Positions 42,404 through 51,777 of a stretch of 64,000 bases of DNA are shown here, piece by piece. The translations under genes were made by a program, and so were the position numbers. Below the pieces are notes generated by a model. That model did no database searches and was not told the DNA's origin. It was given only the letters and a program-made list of their open reading frames with translations. The stretch comes from JANQRX01 sp963663975 (GTDB lineage Bacteria > Pseudomonadota > Alphaproteobacteria > Rhizobiales > Kaistiaceae): contig CAXXRA010000002.1 in assembly GCA_963663975.2 (NCBI GenBank), positions 62,001 through 126,000 on the forward strand, in the 5' to 3' direction. How positions within the stretch are numbered: the first letter of the stretch is position 1; every line of letters begins with the position of its first letter.

Positions 42404-43261
42404 CTAAGTATGCCGCCTCGTGGAGAGCAGATGCCGGATGCTTCGGAGGGTCTTATCCTGTGTCATCTCGATCTTCGCATCCAACCGCGGAAGGATTTCG
42501 CTCTCTAAGTCGGTGTCGATGTAGAATGCCGCACGAAAAAAAAGCAACGTTCGTATGTGTTCAGCATCCATTCTTAACTGGATATCTGAGGATGATCCGG
42601 TTTCAGGATCTACACCGGTCAGGAAAGGAACGACGACAGCCACCGACAAATCGCCTTTCTTAGAGAGCTCGCCGATGTAACGGTCAACCGGCATCCTGGG
42701 CCCGCGCTCCATTTCCGCTTGCAGGCAGCTGTGCAGCTTTTGTGCGCCACGCGGATTTACAACATAGGATGACGTGGCACGGCACGGAAACTCTGGCATT
42801 TCGGCAATCGTGAGCGCCGATAGGTCGTCTGGCAGCACTCCCGAGAACCGCCGGTAGAGTTGGTCCCACCGAGCGATCTGTTTCAAGTTTGGCTCGACCC
42901 ACATGTCGAGAAAAAGGATGTCGAACCGGTCGAGCAGGCCCGTGTCAGATGCGTGTGGAATGAACGCGGCCACGTATCGAGAAAACCGTGTGTCATCCGC
43001 GATGACGTGGACGGGGTGCAGGGCCGACCGCGCCAAATTCACCGCGGCGGCGTGCGAACGAAAGCAACCCTCGGCGAACGGCGAAAATCGTCGCTGCGAA
43101 CTGAGGCCTCGCCCGTCGATCGCCGGCAGCCGAATATAAGTGTCTTCCAGGCCGCGTTTCCGGAGTTCGCGCTCAATCCGGCGTCTTCTGTCAATTGCCC
43201 GATCAAGATTGATGTAGACGCCGTGATAACCCTTTCTTGGCCTTACGTTCGGCCATTTCAT
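42404..43261 (-). CDS. Glycosyltransferase family 25 protein, ~285 aa
   Basis: GT25-like lipopolysaccharide-type glycosyltransferase. The N-terminus shows GVYINLDRAIDRRRRIEREL, then RLPAIDGRG, GCFRSHAAAVNLA and HVIADD, the order seen in GT25 proteins (INL..R..R, DG, G...SH, E/D-D). The expected acidic motif EDD is ADD here. ATG at 43261 (MKWPNV) or 43297. Followed by no obvious partner; lower GC at its 3' end. It probably acts on surface glycan. Confidence 0.75.
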   Translation of the reverse strand: MKWPNVRPRKGYHGVYINLDRAIDRRRRIERELRKRGLEDTYIRLPAIDGRGLSSQRRFSPFAEGCFRSHAAAVNLARSALHPVHVIADDTRFSRYVAAFIPHASDTGLLDRFDILFLDMWVEPNLKQIARWDQLYRRFSGVLPDDLSALTIAEMPEFPCRATSSYVVNPRGAQKLHSCLQAEMERGPRMPVDRYIGELSKKGDLSVAVVVPFLTGVDPETGSSSDIQLRMDAEHIRTLLFFRAAFYIDTDLESEILPRLDAKIEMTQDKTLRSIRHLLSTRRHT

Positions 43262-43679
43262 CAGTCGACTTTCACCAGCCTGACTCACCACACCCACATC
43301 TCAAGGGGTTCGATCACCTGGCGACAGCCCTCCCGCGCTTCATCGAGGACGCCTATCAATTTCATCAGCTGCCCTTAATGGTTCTTTCGGCGACAGGAAC
43401 GACAGTCAAATAAAATATATAAACATCGTTGATAATCGAGCTTGTAATACTGTAATGCTTGATTTCGAGATCTACTTTCCACTTTCGGCAGTATGCGCCA
43501 GACCATATTTTTAACAATATTTAACCAGGGTCGTTCACCAATCGATACGATCGCCACGGCGGCCTTTGTCATTATCCAGTGATGATTGTTCGTAAACGAG
43601 CGCAGCGCACCAACTGATAGTCGAGCGCGCACCATACAACGGACGTCACTGAGATGCGCCTCGGGCCTTTGCAGACGGT
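43262..43679. other. AT-rich gap with a possible gene relic
   Basis: No complete gene. On the plus strand, 43282-43413 is open and reads like a protein C-terminus (LKGFDHLATALPRFIEDAYQ, ending TVK stop), family unknown. On the minus strand 43375-43635 is open (86 codons) without recognisable motifs. Base composition is clearly more AT-rich than the flanking pyrimidine genes. Confidence 0.4.
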
Positions 43680-44987
43680 CTACTCCGCCGGCTCGGTGAC
43701 GCGCATGGGATTGTTGGGGTGCTGCGTCCAGTTACGGTAGCCGGTCGCCGGCGCGCCGGTCGTCGGATCGGCGCCCTCGGTCAACTGCATCATGGTGATG
43801 CAGTCTTCAACGGGGCAGACATTGACGCACAGATTGCAGCCGACGCAGTCCGCATCGACCACTTCGAAGTGCCGCTTGCCGTTCCGGGTGGTGGTGATCG
43901 CCTGGTGCGCCGCGTCCTCGCAGACGATGTGGCAGCGGCCGCATTCGATGCACAAATCCTGGTCGATCCGGGCCTTGGTGACGTAGTTGAGGTTGAGGTT
44001 CTGCCAGTCGGTCACATTCGGCACCGCCTTTCCGACCAGTTCGTCGACATGGGTCATGCCCTTCTCGTCGAGAAACCGCGAAAGGCCGGTGATCATCTCC
44101 TCGACGATACGGAAGCCGTAGGTCATGGCGGCGGTGCAGACCTGCACGTTGCCGGCTCCCAAGGCCATGAACTCGGCCGCGTCGCGCCAGGTGTTGATGC
44201 CGCCGATGCCTGAGATGGGCAGGTTTGCGGTGTCGGCATCGCGGGCGATCTCCGACACCATCGACAGCGCGATCGGCTTGACCGCCGGGCCGCAATAGCC
44301 GCCATGGCTGCCCTTGCCGTCGATGGTCGGAACCGGTGCGAAGACGTCGAGATCGACATTGGTGATCGAGTTGATGGTGTTGATCAACGACACCGCGTCG
44401 GCGCCGCCTTTTGCCGCGGCGCGAGCAGGTTGGCGAATGTCGGTGATGTTCGGCGTCAATTTGACGATGACCGGCATACGGGTTGCCGCCTTGCACCAGC
44501 GCGCGACCATCTCGATGTATTCAGGCACCTGGCCAACCGCCGCCCCCATGCCCCGCTCGCTCATCCCGTGGGGACAGCCGAAATTGAGTTCCACGCCGTC
44601 GGCGTCGGTGTCCTCGACCGCCTTCAGGATGGCGGTCCAGTTGGCTTCCTCGCACGGCACCATCAGCGAGACCACCATGGCGCGGTCCGGCCAGTCGCGC
44701 TTCACCTGCTTGATTTCGCGCAAATTGGTCTGAAGTTCGCGGTCGGTGATGAGTTCGATGTTGTTGAGCCCGATCAGCCTCCGGTCGCCGGAGTGGATGG
44801 CCCCGTAACGGGGACCGGCAACGTTGACGATTGGCGGATCCTCGCCCAGCGTCTTCCACACCACCCCGCCCCAGCCCGCCTTGAAGGCCCGCACCACGTT
44901 GTATTCCTTGTCGGTGGGCGGGGCCGAGGCCAGCCAGAACGGATTGGGCGATGTGATGCCGATGAAGTCGGAGCGAAGGTCGGCCAT
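43680..44987 (-). CDS. preA: NAD-dependent dihydropyrimidine dehydrogenase subunit PreA, 435 aa
   Basis: Catalytic subunit reducing uracil/thymine to the dihydro compounds. Dihydroorotate-dehydrogenase-like FMN barrel (PNPFWLASAPPTDKEYN, NFGCPHGMSERGMGAA, GGYCGPAVKPIAL, SGIGGINTW) followed by a C-terminal ferredoxin domain with two [4Fe-4S] motifs: CIECGRCHIVC and CVGCNLCVNVCP. ATG 44987. Downstream partner of preT with a 21-bp gap. Confidence 0.95.
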   Translation of the reverse strand: MADLRSDFIGITSPNPFWLASAPPTDKEYNVVRAFKAGWGGVVWKTLGEDPPIVNVAGPRYGAIHSGDRRLIGLNNIELITDRELQTNLREIKQVKRDWPDRAMVVSLMVPCEEANWTAILKAVEDTDADGVELNFGCPHGMSERGMGAAVGQVPEYIEMVARWCKAATRMPVIVKLTPNITDIRQPARAAAKGGADAVSLINTINSITNVDLDVFAPVPTIDGKGSHGGYCGPAVKPIALSMVSEIARDADTANLPISGIGGINTWRDAAEFMALGAGNVQVCTAAMTYGFRIVEEMITGLSRFLDEKGMTHVDELVGKAVPNVTDWQNLNLNYVTKARIDQDLCIECGRCHIVCEDAAHQAITTTRNGKRHFEVVDADCVGCNLCVNVCPVEDCITMMQLTEGADPTTGAPATGYRNWTQHPNNPMRVTEPAE

Positions 44988-45008
44988 GGGAAGGCTCCTC
45001 TGCCTGAT

Positions 45009-46358
45009 TTAAGACGCAAGCGCGCGGTTGATGGCTTCGGCGGCGATTTTTCCGTCCTCGACGGCCACCACCGTCAGGTCCTCGCCGACGGCCACGCAGT
45101 CCCCGCCGGCCCACACGCCGGACATAGATGTGGCGCGGTCGGCATCCACCCTGATCCGACCGCCCTCCAGAGCTATCGCCTGGCCGGAGCCGTCGAGTTC
45201 GGCCGACGCAAAGGTCTGTCCGATCGCCTTGAAGACCGTGTCGGCATCGAGTGAAAATGTCTCTCCGGTTCGGCTCAGCGCACCATCGGCCTCGTCGGTG
45301 TATTCGAATTCCACGCCGGTCACGGCGCCAGCGGTTACCTCGACCGTGCGCGGCACCGCGTTGAATTTGATCTTCACGCCATCGGTCTGGGCAAGCTCGC
45401 GCTCATAGTCGCTGGCGCTCATCCGGTCCGGCCCGCGACGATACACGATGGTCACGTCCTCCGCGCCGAGGCGCTTGGACTGGCTGGCGATGTCGATCGC
45501 CGTCATGCCACCGCCGATAACGACAACTCGCCGGCCGACGGGGAGCGACGACAGATCACCAGCCTGGCGCAGTTCGGCGATGTAGCTCACCGCGTCGGCG
45601 ATTCCGTCGGTGTCTTCCGCAGCCAGACCCAGTGCATTGACGCCGGACAGCCCCGTCCCGAGAAAGACCGCATCGAAATCCTCGCGCAGCCCGGCAAGGC
45701 TGATCTCGCGCCCGAGCATACTGCCGGTTTCCATCGTGATGCCGCCGATCGAGAGGATGTAGTCGACTTCGCGGCGGGCAAAGTCATCGACCATCTTGTA
45801 GGCGGCGATGCCGTACTCGTTGAGGCCGCCGGCTTTCGGCCGGGCATCGAAGACGGTCACGTCATGGCCATGGACGGCCAGGCGATGGGCGCAGGAGAGC
45901 CCCGCCGGGCCACCGCCGACGACGGCAACGCGCTTGCCGGTGGGCTCGCCGCGCGCGAACGGCTGGATGCCGTCCGTCATCAATGCATCGGTGGCATAGC
46001 GCTGCAATTCGCCGATCTTCACCGGCTTGCCTTCGGCAATCTCGCGGACGCAGGCTTCCTCGCACAACGTCTCGGTCGGACACACTCGCGCGCAGGTGCC
46101 GCCCAGAATGTTTTCGCGAAAAATCGTCTCGGCCGCGCCCCTCGGATTGTCGGCTGCGATCTGTCGAATGAACATCGGGATGTCGATGCCCGTCGGGCAA
46201 GCGACGGTGCACGGCGCGTCAAAGCAGAAGTAGCAACGGTCGGCCTCGACGAAGGCATGGTGGGGTTCCAGCGGCGGGTGCAGATCGCCGAAATTTTTGT
46301 CGTACGCCTCCTGCGGCAGGCGTTGGCTGGCGATATCGGGACGTTGTCTGTCTGGCAT
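45009..46358 (-). CDS. preT: NAD-dependent dihydropyrimidine dehydrogenase subunit PreT, 449 aa
   Basis: Electron-transfer subunit (glutamate synthase beta-like): N-terminal Fe-S domain with CYFCFDAPCTVACP and CARVCPTETLCEEAC, FAD-binding VVGGGPAGLSCAHRLA near residue 148, NAD(P)H-binding VVIGGGMTAIDIAS near 290 and C-terminal VWAGGDCV. ATG at 46358 chosen because MPDRQRPDIAS precedes the conserved N-terminus. Followed by preA in the same operon. An operator-like site lies 34 bp upstream. Confidence 0.95.
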   Translation of the reverse strand: MPDRQRPDIASQRLPQEAYDKNFGDLHPPLEPHHAFVEADRCYFCFDAPCTVACPTGIDIPMFIRQIAADNPRGAAETIFRENILGGTCARVCPTETLCEEACVREIAEGKPVKIGELQRYATDALMTDGIQPFARGEPTGKRVAVVGGGPAGLSCAHRLAVHGHDVTVFDARPKAGGLNEYGIAAYKMVDDFARREVDYILSIGGITMETGSMLGREISLAGLREDFDAVFLGTGLSGVNALGLAAEDTDGIADAVSYIAELRQAGDLSSLPVGRRVVVIGGGMTAIDIASQSKRLGAEDVTIVYRRGPDRMSASDYERELAQTDGVKIKFNAVPRTVEVTAGAVTGVEFEYTDEADGALSRTGETFSLDADTVFKAIGQTFASAELDGSGQAIALEGGRIRVDADRATSMSGVWAGGDCVAVGEDLTVVAVEDGKIAAEAINRALAS

Positions 46359-46391
46359 TGCGTGTTTTCCATCCGGCGGCCGACCAAAATC

Positions 46392-46407
46392 TTTATCATT
46401 TGGACAA
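46392..46407. promoter_or_regulatory. Weak RutR-operator-like site upstream of preT
   Basis: TTTATCATTTGGACAA matches 9 of the 12 specified inner and outer positions beyond the first pair in TTGACCAnnTGGTCAA (mismatches at positions 3, 5 and 13). Its position 34 bp before the preT start suggests shared control with the operon behind 39964. Degenerate enough to need testing. Confidence 0.5.
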
Positions 46408-46556
46408 AACACGCGACCGGCGTCAAGACGGAGCCGAGGAGCGATGGTTGGCAAAACAGAAAATCCGCCTCGGCAGAGAAATCTCTCTGCCGCCCGTCTG
46501 CCCTTTCGGCGAATCCATTCCCGTTCGGACCGTTGCAACTCGGGTGCGGCCGTAAA

Positions 46557-47576
46557 TCAGTCGCTCAGACCAAGGATGAATTCGCGAATCCTGCTGTCAA
46601 GGTCGGCTTTGAAACGCCGTGCCCGGTTGCGCGTGTAGCCATGCCGCGTCCTCAGGAGATCGGTAAAACCATCCCCCGGAGCCCTGAGGGCTGCAGACCT
46701 GTGGAGCACTCCCAAAGCCAACTGTGTTGCCGGCGGGATCACGTCCGCCGCCCGATCAGCTCCAGCGATCGTCGCAATGGCTTCCTGCGCACGAGTTGGA
46801 TCCAGCATGTCCCATATCTCGGCGATGTCGAAGACGGCCGGCATGATCGCCGCGTGGTCCCAGTCGATGATCGCGTACCGCCCTTCAGGTGTCCGTAGAA
46901 CGTTGCGCAATGACAAATCGCCGTGGCCGAGGACGAATGGTAGCTGGTCGTGAAGCGAGGGCGGCGGCAAGTTCGCGGCCATATCCTCAAATTCGCCGAT
47001 CAGATGGCGCGCGCCCGTCACCCGCCCAAGCGGCCTCAGCTGGGCGGTACGGCGGTAGAACGGCACCAGCGCGTCGGACACGAAATCGCCGACTTCGGGG
47101 GGCTCCAAAGGGCGGCCTTCGACGAAATTCTCGACCAACCACTGACCGTGATGATCATGGGCTGCTGCGGCATCGATCCGGATCGGCGTACCGAGGCCTG
47201 AGCCAATGCGGGCGGCTCTCACGCCGGTCAAAAGCGTGCTCGGATCTCGGCCCCACGGGTTGCGCCAAATGGGCTCGGGCAACCTGATTTTGGCAGTCTT
47301 GGCGGGCTCTCCGGCGAGGCCGAAGACCCGAATTGAGGAATCGCCGATGAAGATCTCATCTGCCGTCAACGGCATTTCCCACAGGATAGGGCCGCCGGGT
47401 TGGCCTGTGGTTTCCAGTACCGTAATCGTAGCGGCGTCCTCGCTCCTGCTCGCGTTGAGAAGCGTTCTGCCATGGACGACGTAATCCGTCGGAGTGGGTT
47501 CGCCCAGATAGGCGTGGGCGAACTTTCCCAACTCGCCCTGGACGAGTTCCCGCAACTCCAGATCACTTAGGATCAT
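46557..47576 (-). CDS. Aminoglycoside-phosphotransferase-like kinase, 339 aa
   Basis: Protein-kinase-fold small-molecule phosphotransferase. Catalytic loop VLGHGDLSLRNVL and Mg-binding AIIDWDHA are intact; a Brenner-type HGD replaces HxD as in APH enzymes. N-terminal ~100 residues form a divergent lobe (PLTADEIFIGDSSIRVFG). Substrate unknown; in such accessory regions these may phosphorylate sugars or lipids rather than confer resistance. Two degraded paralogues lie at 41916 and 47971, so this is the surviving member of a small local family. Confidence 0.8.
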   Translation of the reverse strand: MILSDLELRELVQGELGKFAHAYLGEPTPTDYVVHGRTLLNASRSEDAATITVLETTGQPGGPILWEMPLTADEIFIGDSSIRVFGLAGEPAKTAKIRLPEPIWRNPWGRDPSTLLTGVRAARIGSGLGTPIRIDAAAAHDHHGQWLVENFVEGRPLEPPEVGDFVSDALVPFYRRTAQLRPLGRVTGARHLIGEFEDMAANLPPPSLHDQLPFVLGHGDLSLRNVLRTPEGRYAIIDWDHAAIMPAVFDIAEIWDMLDPTRAQEAIATIAGADRAADVIPPATQLALGVLHRSAALRAPGDGFTDLLRTRHGYTRNRARRFKADLDSRIREFILGLSD

Positions 47577-47970
47577 TCGAACTTGGCCAATTCCGGACGT
47601 TGCCCGTTCCCGCCAGGTAGGTTTCTTTCAGCCGCGCCTTGAGAACCACGGAGCACGGCGGCCGATTCGAAAGGCCGCCCGACGCAACCTCGCTGCACCA
47701 AAGCACCAATCGCGGCGACCCGGTAGCACACAAAGTGGGGCCTTCCAATCCATGCGGCACCGGGCGCGTCGCCCCGCAGTAGCCCGATTGAGCGACGCTA
47801 TCGGCCGGCGATCGCGTTACGCCGCGTTTGTTGGCTGCAGGGCCCATTCGACCACTGCCGGCCTGCGCGGTGGATTGGCAACGACGGATACGCGGCGGAC
47901 ACGGATATCAGAGCCGAAAGGCTCGCCGCAGATTCACTGAACCGGTCGCGTGCATGTTTTCGTTCGCTGG
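47577..47970. other. 390-bp gap, nothing recognised
   Basis: Short frames only. Both flanking genes are paralogues read in the same direction, so the gap may be a relic of a tandem duplication, but no further kinase homology is visible in it. Confidence 0.4.
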
Positions 47971-48972
47971 CTAGGCGTCAGTCGCAATCGCAGCCAGGAA
48001 CTCTCGGATCTTCCTGCTTACCTCCAATTGCTCGCGACGCGCCTGGCCGCGCGTCAAGCCATGCCTTGCCCTCAGGAAATCGACAAAGCGATTGCCGGAG
48101 GCCCGGACAATAGCGGTCTTGTTCAACACTCCCAATGCAAGCTGCGTCGCCGGCGGGATCGCCGGCTGCGACGAGCCGAGCCGAGCGATCAAGGCAATGA
48201 CTTCTCGCGCAAGGCCCACATCCAGATTTCTGCACAGTTCGGCAAGGTCGAAGGCAGCGGGCATGACGCCCGCGTGGCCCAATCAATCAAGGCGTACCGG
48301 CCCGTAGGGGTTTGCAGAATATTGCTGAAAGTCAATGTCCCCATGGCCAAGGACGAACGGCAGTTCGTCCTGCAGCTTGGGAAACGGAAATCCTGCGTCC
48401 ATGGCGCGGAGGTCGCCAATCAACCTTCGCGCGTTCTTTAGTCGGCGAAACGCTCTCCAACGGACCGTCCTGCGATAGAACGGTAAGAGCGCTTCTGTGA
48501 GAAAGCGACTGATTTCAGCGCGTTCAATCTGGCGACCCTCAACCAAATCTTCGACAAGCTACTGTCCACGACTGTCATAGGCCGTCAGTTCGACAATCTG
48601 AACTTCTGTATCGAGCGCCGAAGCAATTCGGGCGGCCCTCACACCGTTCAAAAGGGTAGCGGGATCTGGACCCCATGGGTTGTCCCATAAGTTCTTCCTC
48701 AGCATGGTTTTTGCCGTTTTTGTGGGCTCTTCCGCGAGTCCGAGGATACGAACGGATGATGTTCCGATGTAAATTTCACGTGCAGCCACCGGCAATTCCC
48801 AGCGAATTTTTCTGTCGGGCTGGGGCCCGATCCTGCCGGAGCTTTCGTTTGCGAGCCTGTTGCCGTTGACGACGACGTATTCGGTCGGGGTCTGGCCACC
48901 CAAATAGGCTCCGGCGAATCTTTCCAAAGCTTCTCTGACGAGCGCATGTATTGCCGGATCACTCAGATACAT
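47971..48972 (-). pseudogene. Decayed paralogue of the aminoglycoside-phosphotransferase-like kinase
   Basis: Parallel to 46557-47576 along its whole length: YLSDPAIHALVREALERFAG, YIGTSSVRILGLAEEPTKTA, DPATLLNGVRAARI, FVLGHGDIDF, GRYALIDW, IPPATQLALGVLN, RARHGLTRGQARRE. Broken by an in-frame TAG (48559-48561) where the intact copy has Trp (GQW), and by at least two frameshifts around 48280-48335. Three independent lesions show real decay rather than one sequencing error. Confidence 0.85.
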
Positions 48973-49069
48973 CAAACTTAGGCGGTCTCCGATGCCGTTC
49001 GCGGGATCTGCGGATGGCTCGCCTCGCTCAAACGCCGGGCGAACCATAAACCAACCGGGACCGACCAGC

Positions 49070-49341
49070 TAGAGCATTTTCCGACCAATTAGACGCAATT
49101 CTGTTTCACGATTGGGGAGGCGATCCAGTGTTGAAACGATCGAAGGGCGATGCACCGCATCGTTCGAGATTGGTTCGGCATTGGGTGGCCGTCAATCGGA
49201 AACCCGAAGGGACGGACTATTTTGCGCCAATTCCTGCGCAAGGTCTCTCGACCGTATCCAGATACGCTCGTCAATCCCTTGCTTGATCTTGTCACAAAGA
49301 AGCTCCGTCAGAATGGGTCAAATTGGTCGGAAGATGCTCTA
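49070..49341 (-). repeat. MITE-like element, copy C (272 bp)
   Basis: Same family as the copies at 16845 and 19089, flanked by TA (49070-49071, 49340-49341). Ends are more diverged: GAGCATTTTCCGACCAATTA and, reverse complemented, GAGCATCTTCCGACCAATTT. Interior blocks (GTGACAAGATCAAG, GCGTATCTGGATACGGTCGA, TTGGCGCAAAATAG) are conserved. Lies upstream of the decayed kinase copy, in an intergenic position. Confidence 0.85.
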
Positions 49342-49399
49342 ACGCCACCACCGTAGGGGTGCCGCCTCCTAGGTTCCGGCTCGAAAGCGACCTGCTCCT

Positions 49400-50152
49400 T
49401 CAAGGTGCCTTCGGATAGAACCCATAGGTATCGCCGGGCTGCGGCGTGTAGAGCCGTAGGGGATCGCCCTTGTTGATATAGCCTGCGATTTTCTTCAAAT
49501 CGCCGTGGGCATGGAGAATCTTGACGTCGCCGGCGATCAGCTGAGGCAGCAGCGCGCGCAGATTGTAGTTGTTCGGCAAGGTGGCGACGCGCAGGCGACT
49601 GTGAACCAAGGCACTGCGCATGGCGGCCTGGTCCATCGCGAAGCCTTTCGACCGGGTCGTTGCGTACAAGCCGCTCCAGGTCTTCGACATCTCCCGAAAC
49701 GCGCCGTCCATGCGGGCAACGAGAACCCCCGTGTTCCATTCCGGCTGCGCGAGGGAAACCGGCGGCAGCATCTCGTAGATCCCCAGTCGTCGCGCTTTCG
49801 GGCTCAGGTATTGGGGCGCGGCGGCAAGCGCGATGTCAAAATGATCGAGCAATTCGAACAGTTCATGGACTGGCGCCAGAAACAAAGTGTCGCCGTCGAT
49901 GAACAGTGCTTGGTCCAGCGTCGTCCTCACGACCGAATCAAAACGCGGGCGGGCCGGGTGTTCCGATCCCTCGAGCACGATCACCCGGGTAAAGTGACGG
50001 TCGAGGTCGGTGCCGGCAGCCTCGCGCAGCGGTGCGGTGAGGTAGATCTCGCGCTCAAGCTCGGGCATGTGGCGCCGGCAGGACTCGGCCGAGACCAGGG
50101 TCTCGGCAAGCCAGCGTTGGTGTGAGCAGGCATAGACGACGCCACGGCGCAA
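49400..50152 (-). CDS. Putative nucleotide-diphospho-sugar transferase, 250 aa
   Basis: GT-A-like fold suggested by an N-terminal VVYACSHQRWLAETLVSAES, a DxD-type motif in ALFIDGDTLFL (residues ~82-92) and a downstream EWNTGVLVARMD. Also MDQAAMRSAL as in glycosyltransferase family 8/77-like proteins. No signal peptide. Separate from the porin transcript by a terminator at 50211. Acceptor unknown; probably surface glycan. Confidence 0.65.
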   Translation of the reverse strand: MRRGVVYACSHQRWLAETLVSAESCRRHMPELEREIYLTAPLREAAGTDLDRHFTRVIVLEGSEHPARPRFDSVVRTTLDQALFIDGDTLFLAPVHELFELLDHFDIALAAAPQYLSPKARRLGIYEMLPPVSLAQPEWNTGVLVARMDGAFREMSKTWSGLYATTRSKGFAMDQAAMRSALVHSRLRVATLPNNYNLRALLPQLIAGDVKILHAHGDLKKIAGYINKGDPLRLYTPQPGDTYGFYPKAP

Positions 50153-50210
50153 GGATTCGCCTCAAATATGAGCGAGCAATCGGACGATCACGCTGATCCC
50201 CGAACGAAAA

Positions 50211-50239
50211 GAACCCGGCGGAGATCATCCGCCGGGTTC
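50211..50239 (-). terminator. Intrinsic terminator after the porin gene
   Basis: Perfect 12-bp stem GAACCCGGCGGA/TCCGCCGGGTTC with a 5-nt loop. On the minus strand it is followed by TTTTCGTT, 40 bp after the porin stop codon. Confidence 0.9.
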
Positions 50240-50278
50240 AGAATCTAAGGCGACGTTACGCCAACCGGTAGAGGCCTA

Positions 50279-51510
50279 CTAGTAAGCCCACTTGCTGCGC
50301 CACTTGACGGCAAGCACATTCGAGCCGGTTGCCATCTTCGTGGAGGCAACCTGGACACCCGTCGCGAAGCCGCTGTACTCCGACCACACCAAATTGGCGT
50401 TCACGGAGTAGGTATCCTCCCCGCTACCATTGTCGTTGTAGCCAAAGGCAACCGCGGCCGTGAGGTTGTCGGACAACATTTGTGACAGCGCCACATGGCC
50501 CGACCAACTGGAGTCGCCCTCTGCCTGCGCTAAGCCGCCCTCTGCCAAGTGCGCTGCCAAGGCCGCCCCTGTCAGGAACGTCACACACATCGGTCGGGTC
50601 ATCGGTCTCCGCCATCCGCCCTCGCAATAGGCGCCTGTTACTGTCATTGTTGGCGTCTGCGTCCTGCCACCGCTAACCACGCCGACCCAGGCGTTGGTGC
50701 TGCCATCGGAGTCACCATAGCTGCCTCTTATCCTCAGATTGCTCGAGGGACTGAGCGCAATCTGAGCATCGGCGGTGACGCCCCAGGCGTTGCCGTCTTC
50801 ATGAGACGCAGTAAAGCCGAAGCCGACATGACCGCTGACGCCGCTGTGGCTATAGTTCGTCGCCAGGACAAAGTCCGGAACGTCATGATCTGTACTGCTA
50901 CCCCAGCGTATTTCCGGATCCTCGATCCCCAGCATGAACCCGTAGCCGCCCATCGCCCAGGTCAGCCGGACCTGCCGGGCGTCTTTGTCGCCGTCCTTCA
51001 CCGGCGTGTCGTAGGTGTATGAGCCGAGACCGTTGAAGGCCGAGCCGTTTAAGCCGACCATGAAGTTACCGAGCGAAGCCCAGAGCTTGTTAAGTTCCGC
51101 CGTTTTGTCGTCCTTAACGTTTATTTTGATGTAGGTCGACATGACGCCGTGCTCGGTCATCGACTTGGTCGTGAAATTCACGTTACCGGACGTCGAGAAC
51201 TTCCAGTCGCCAGTGACTTCTTCAGTGACTTCTTCAGTGAGGTTGGCAACGTCGCCACCAGCAGGTACAATTAGTCTACGTCTTTTCCTCGTTGTTTTGC
51301 AAATATACCCTCGCCGCCCTCCACGTTCAATACGACCTCTCCACCGATCTTAATGCACCCGTCGGTCCCCGGGATATACCAATATCCGGTCCCGAAGGCG
51401 TCACATACGCGGACATAATCGACCGGCTCCGCCATCGAAAGATCCGCCGCCTGGACACCCGTCACCGCAATTGCGGCGGCCGAACCCAAGAGAATAACCT
51501 TCATTTTCAT
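50279..51510 (-). pseudogene. Alpha-type outer-membrane porin, frameshifted
   Basis: Rhizobial-type 16-strand porin. The ATG at 51510 starts a signal peptide (MKMKVILLGSAAAIAVTGVQ, then AADLS) and the diagnostic YVRVCDAFGTGYWYIPGTDG with CIKIGG. This frame stops at 51271 (KDVD stop); the barrel continues in another frame from about 51280 (VPAGGDVANLTEEV, WKFSTSGNVNFTTK) to the end SKWAY. A 12-bp tandem repeat encodes EEVT twice near the shift. A ~50-residue segment after VVSGGRTQTPTMTV (CEGGWRRPMTRPMCVTFLTG and on) is Cys-containing and unlike a porin, and may be an insertion or a local double frameshift. Confidence 0.8.
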
Positions 51511-51777
51511 TTTTACTGACCTCCAATTCACCCGATCCGGGTCTTGCCAGAGAACCGGACCTTGGTCCCCGAATCCGTCTCAACACCCGGTGACGGCACC
51601 TTCCCGCATTAGACGGTCAATCTGCAAGCCAAAACCGTCATCGTTCGGCACATTCGCTGCAGCCGTTGCATATATACCACACTACCCTTGCCCTGCCGGC
51701 ACCCTTTTTGGCCGGATATCCGTGACCGATCTCGGCGCTGATCGGCTGAAATCCGCCCTTTCCAGGCCTCGGAACGA
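51511..51777. promoter_or_regulatory. Upstream region of the porin gene
   Basis: About 265 bp between the porin start and the VOC gene end. Contains a GGAGGT-like ribosome-binding site (GGAGGTCAGTAAAA before the ATG). Promoter elements cannot be assigned by eye. Confidence 0.4.

Noticed and set aside
42404..43261. GT25 gene as part of the pyrimidine locus
   Set aside because: It lies between the two pyrimidine operons but its motifs are those of surface-glycan transferases, and the flanking scar and AT-rich gap indicate insertion.
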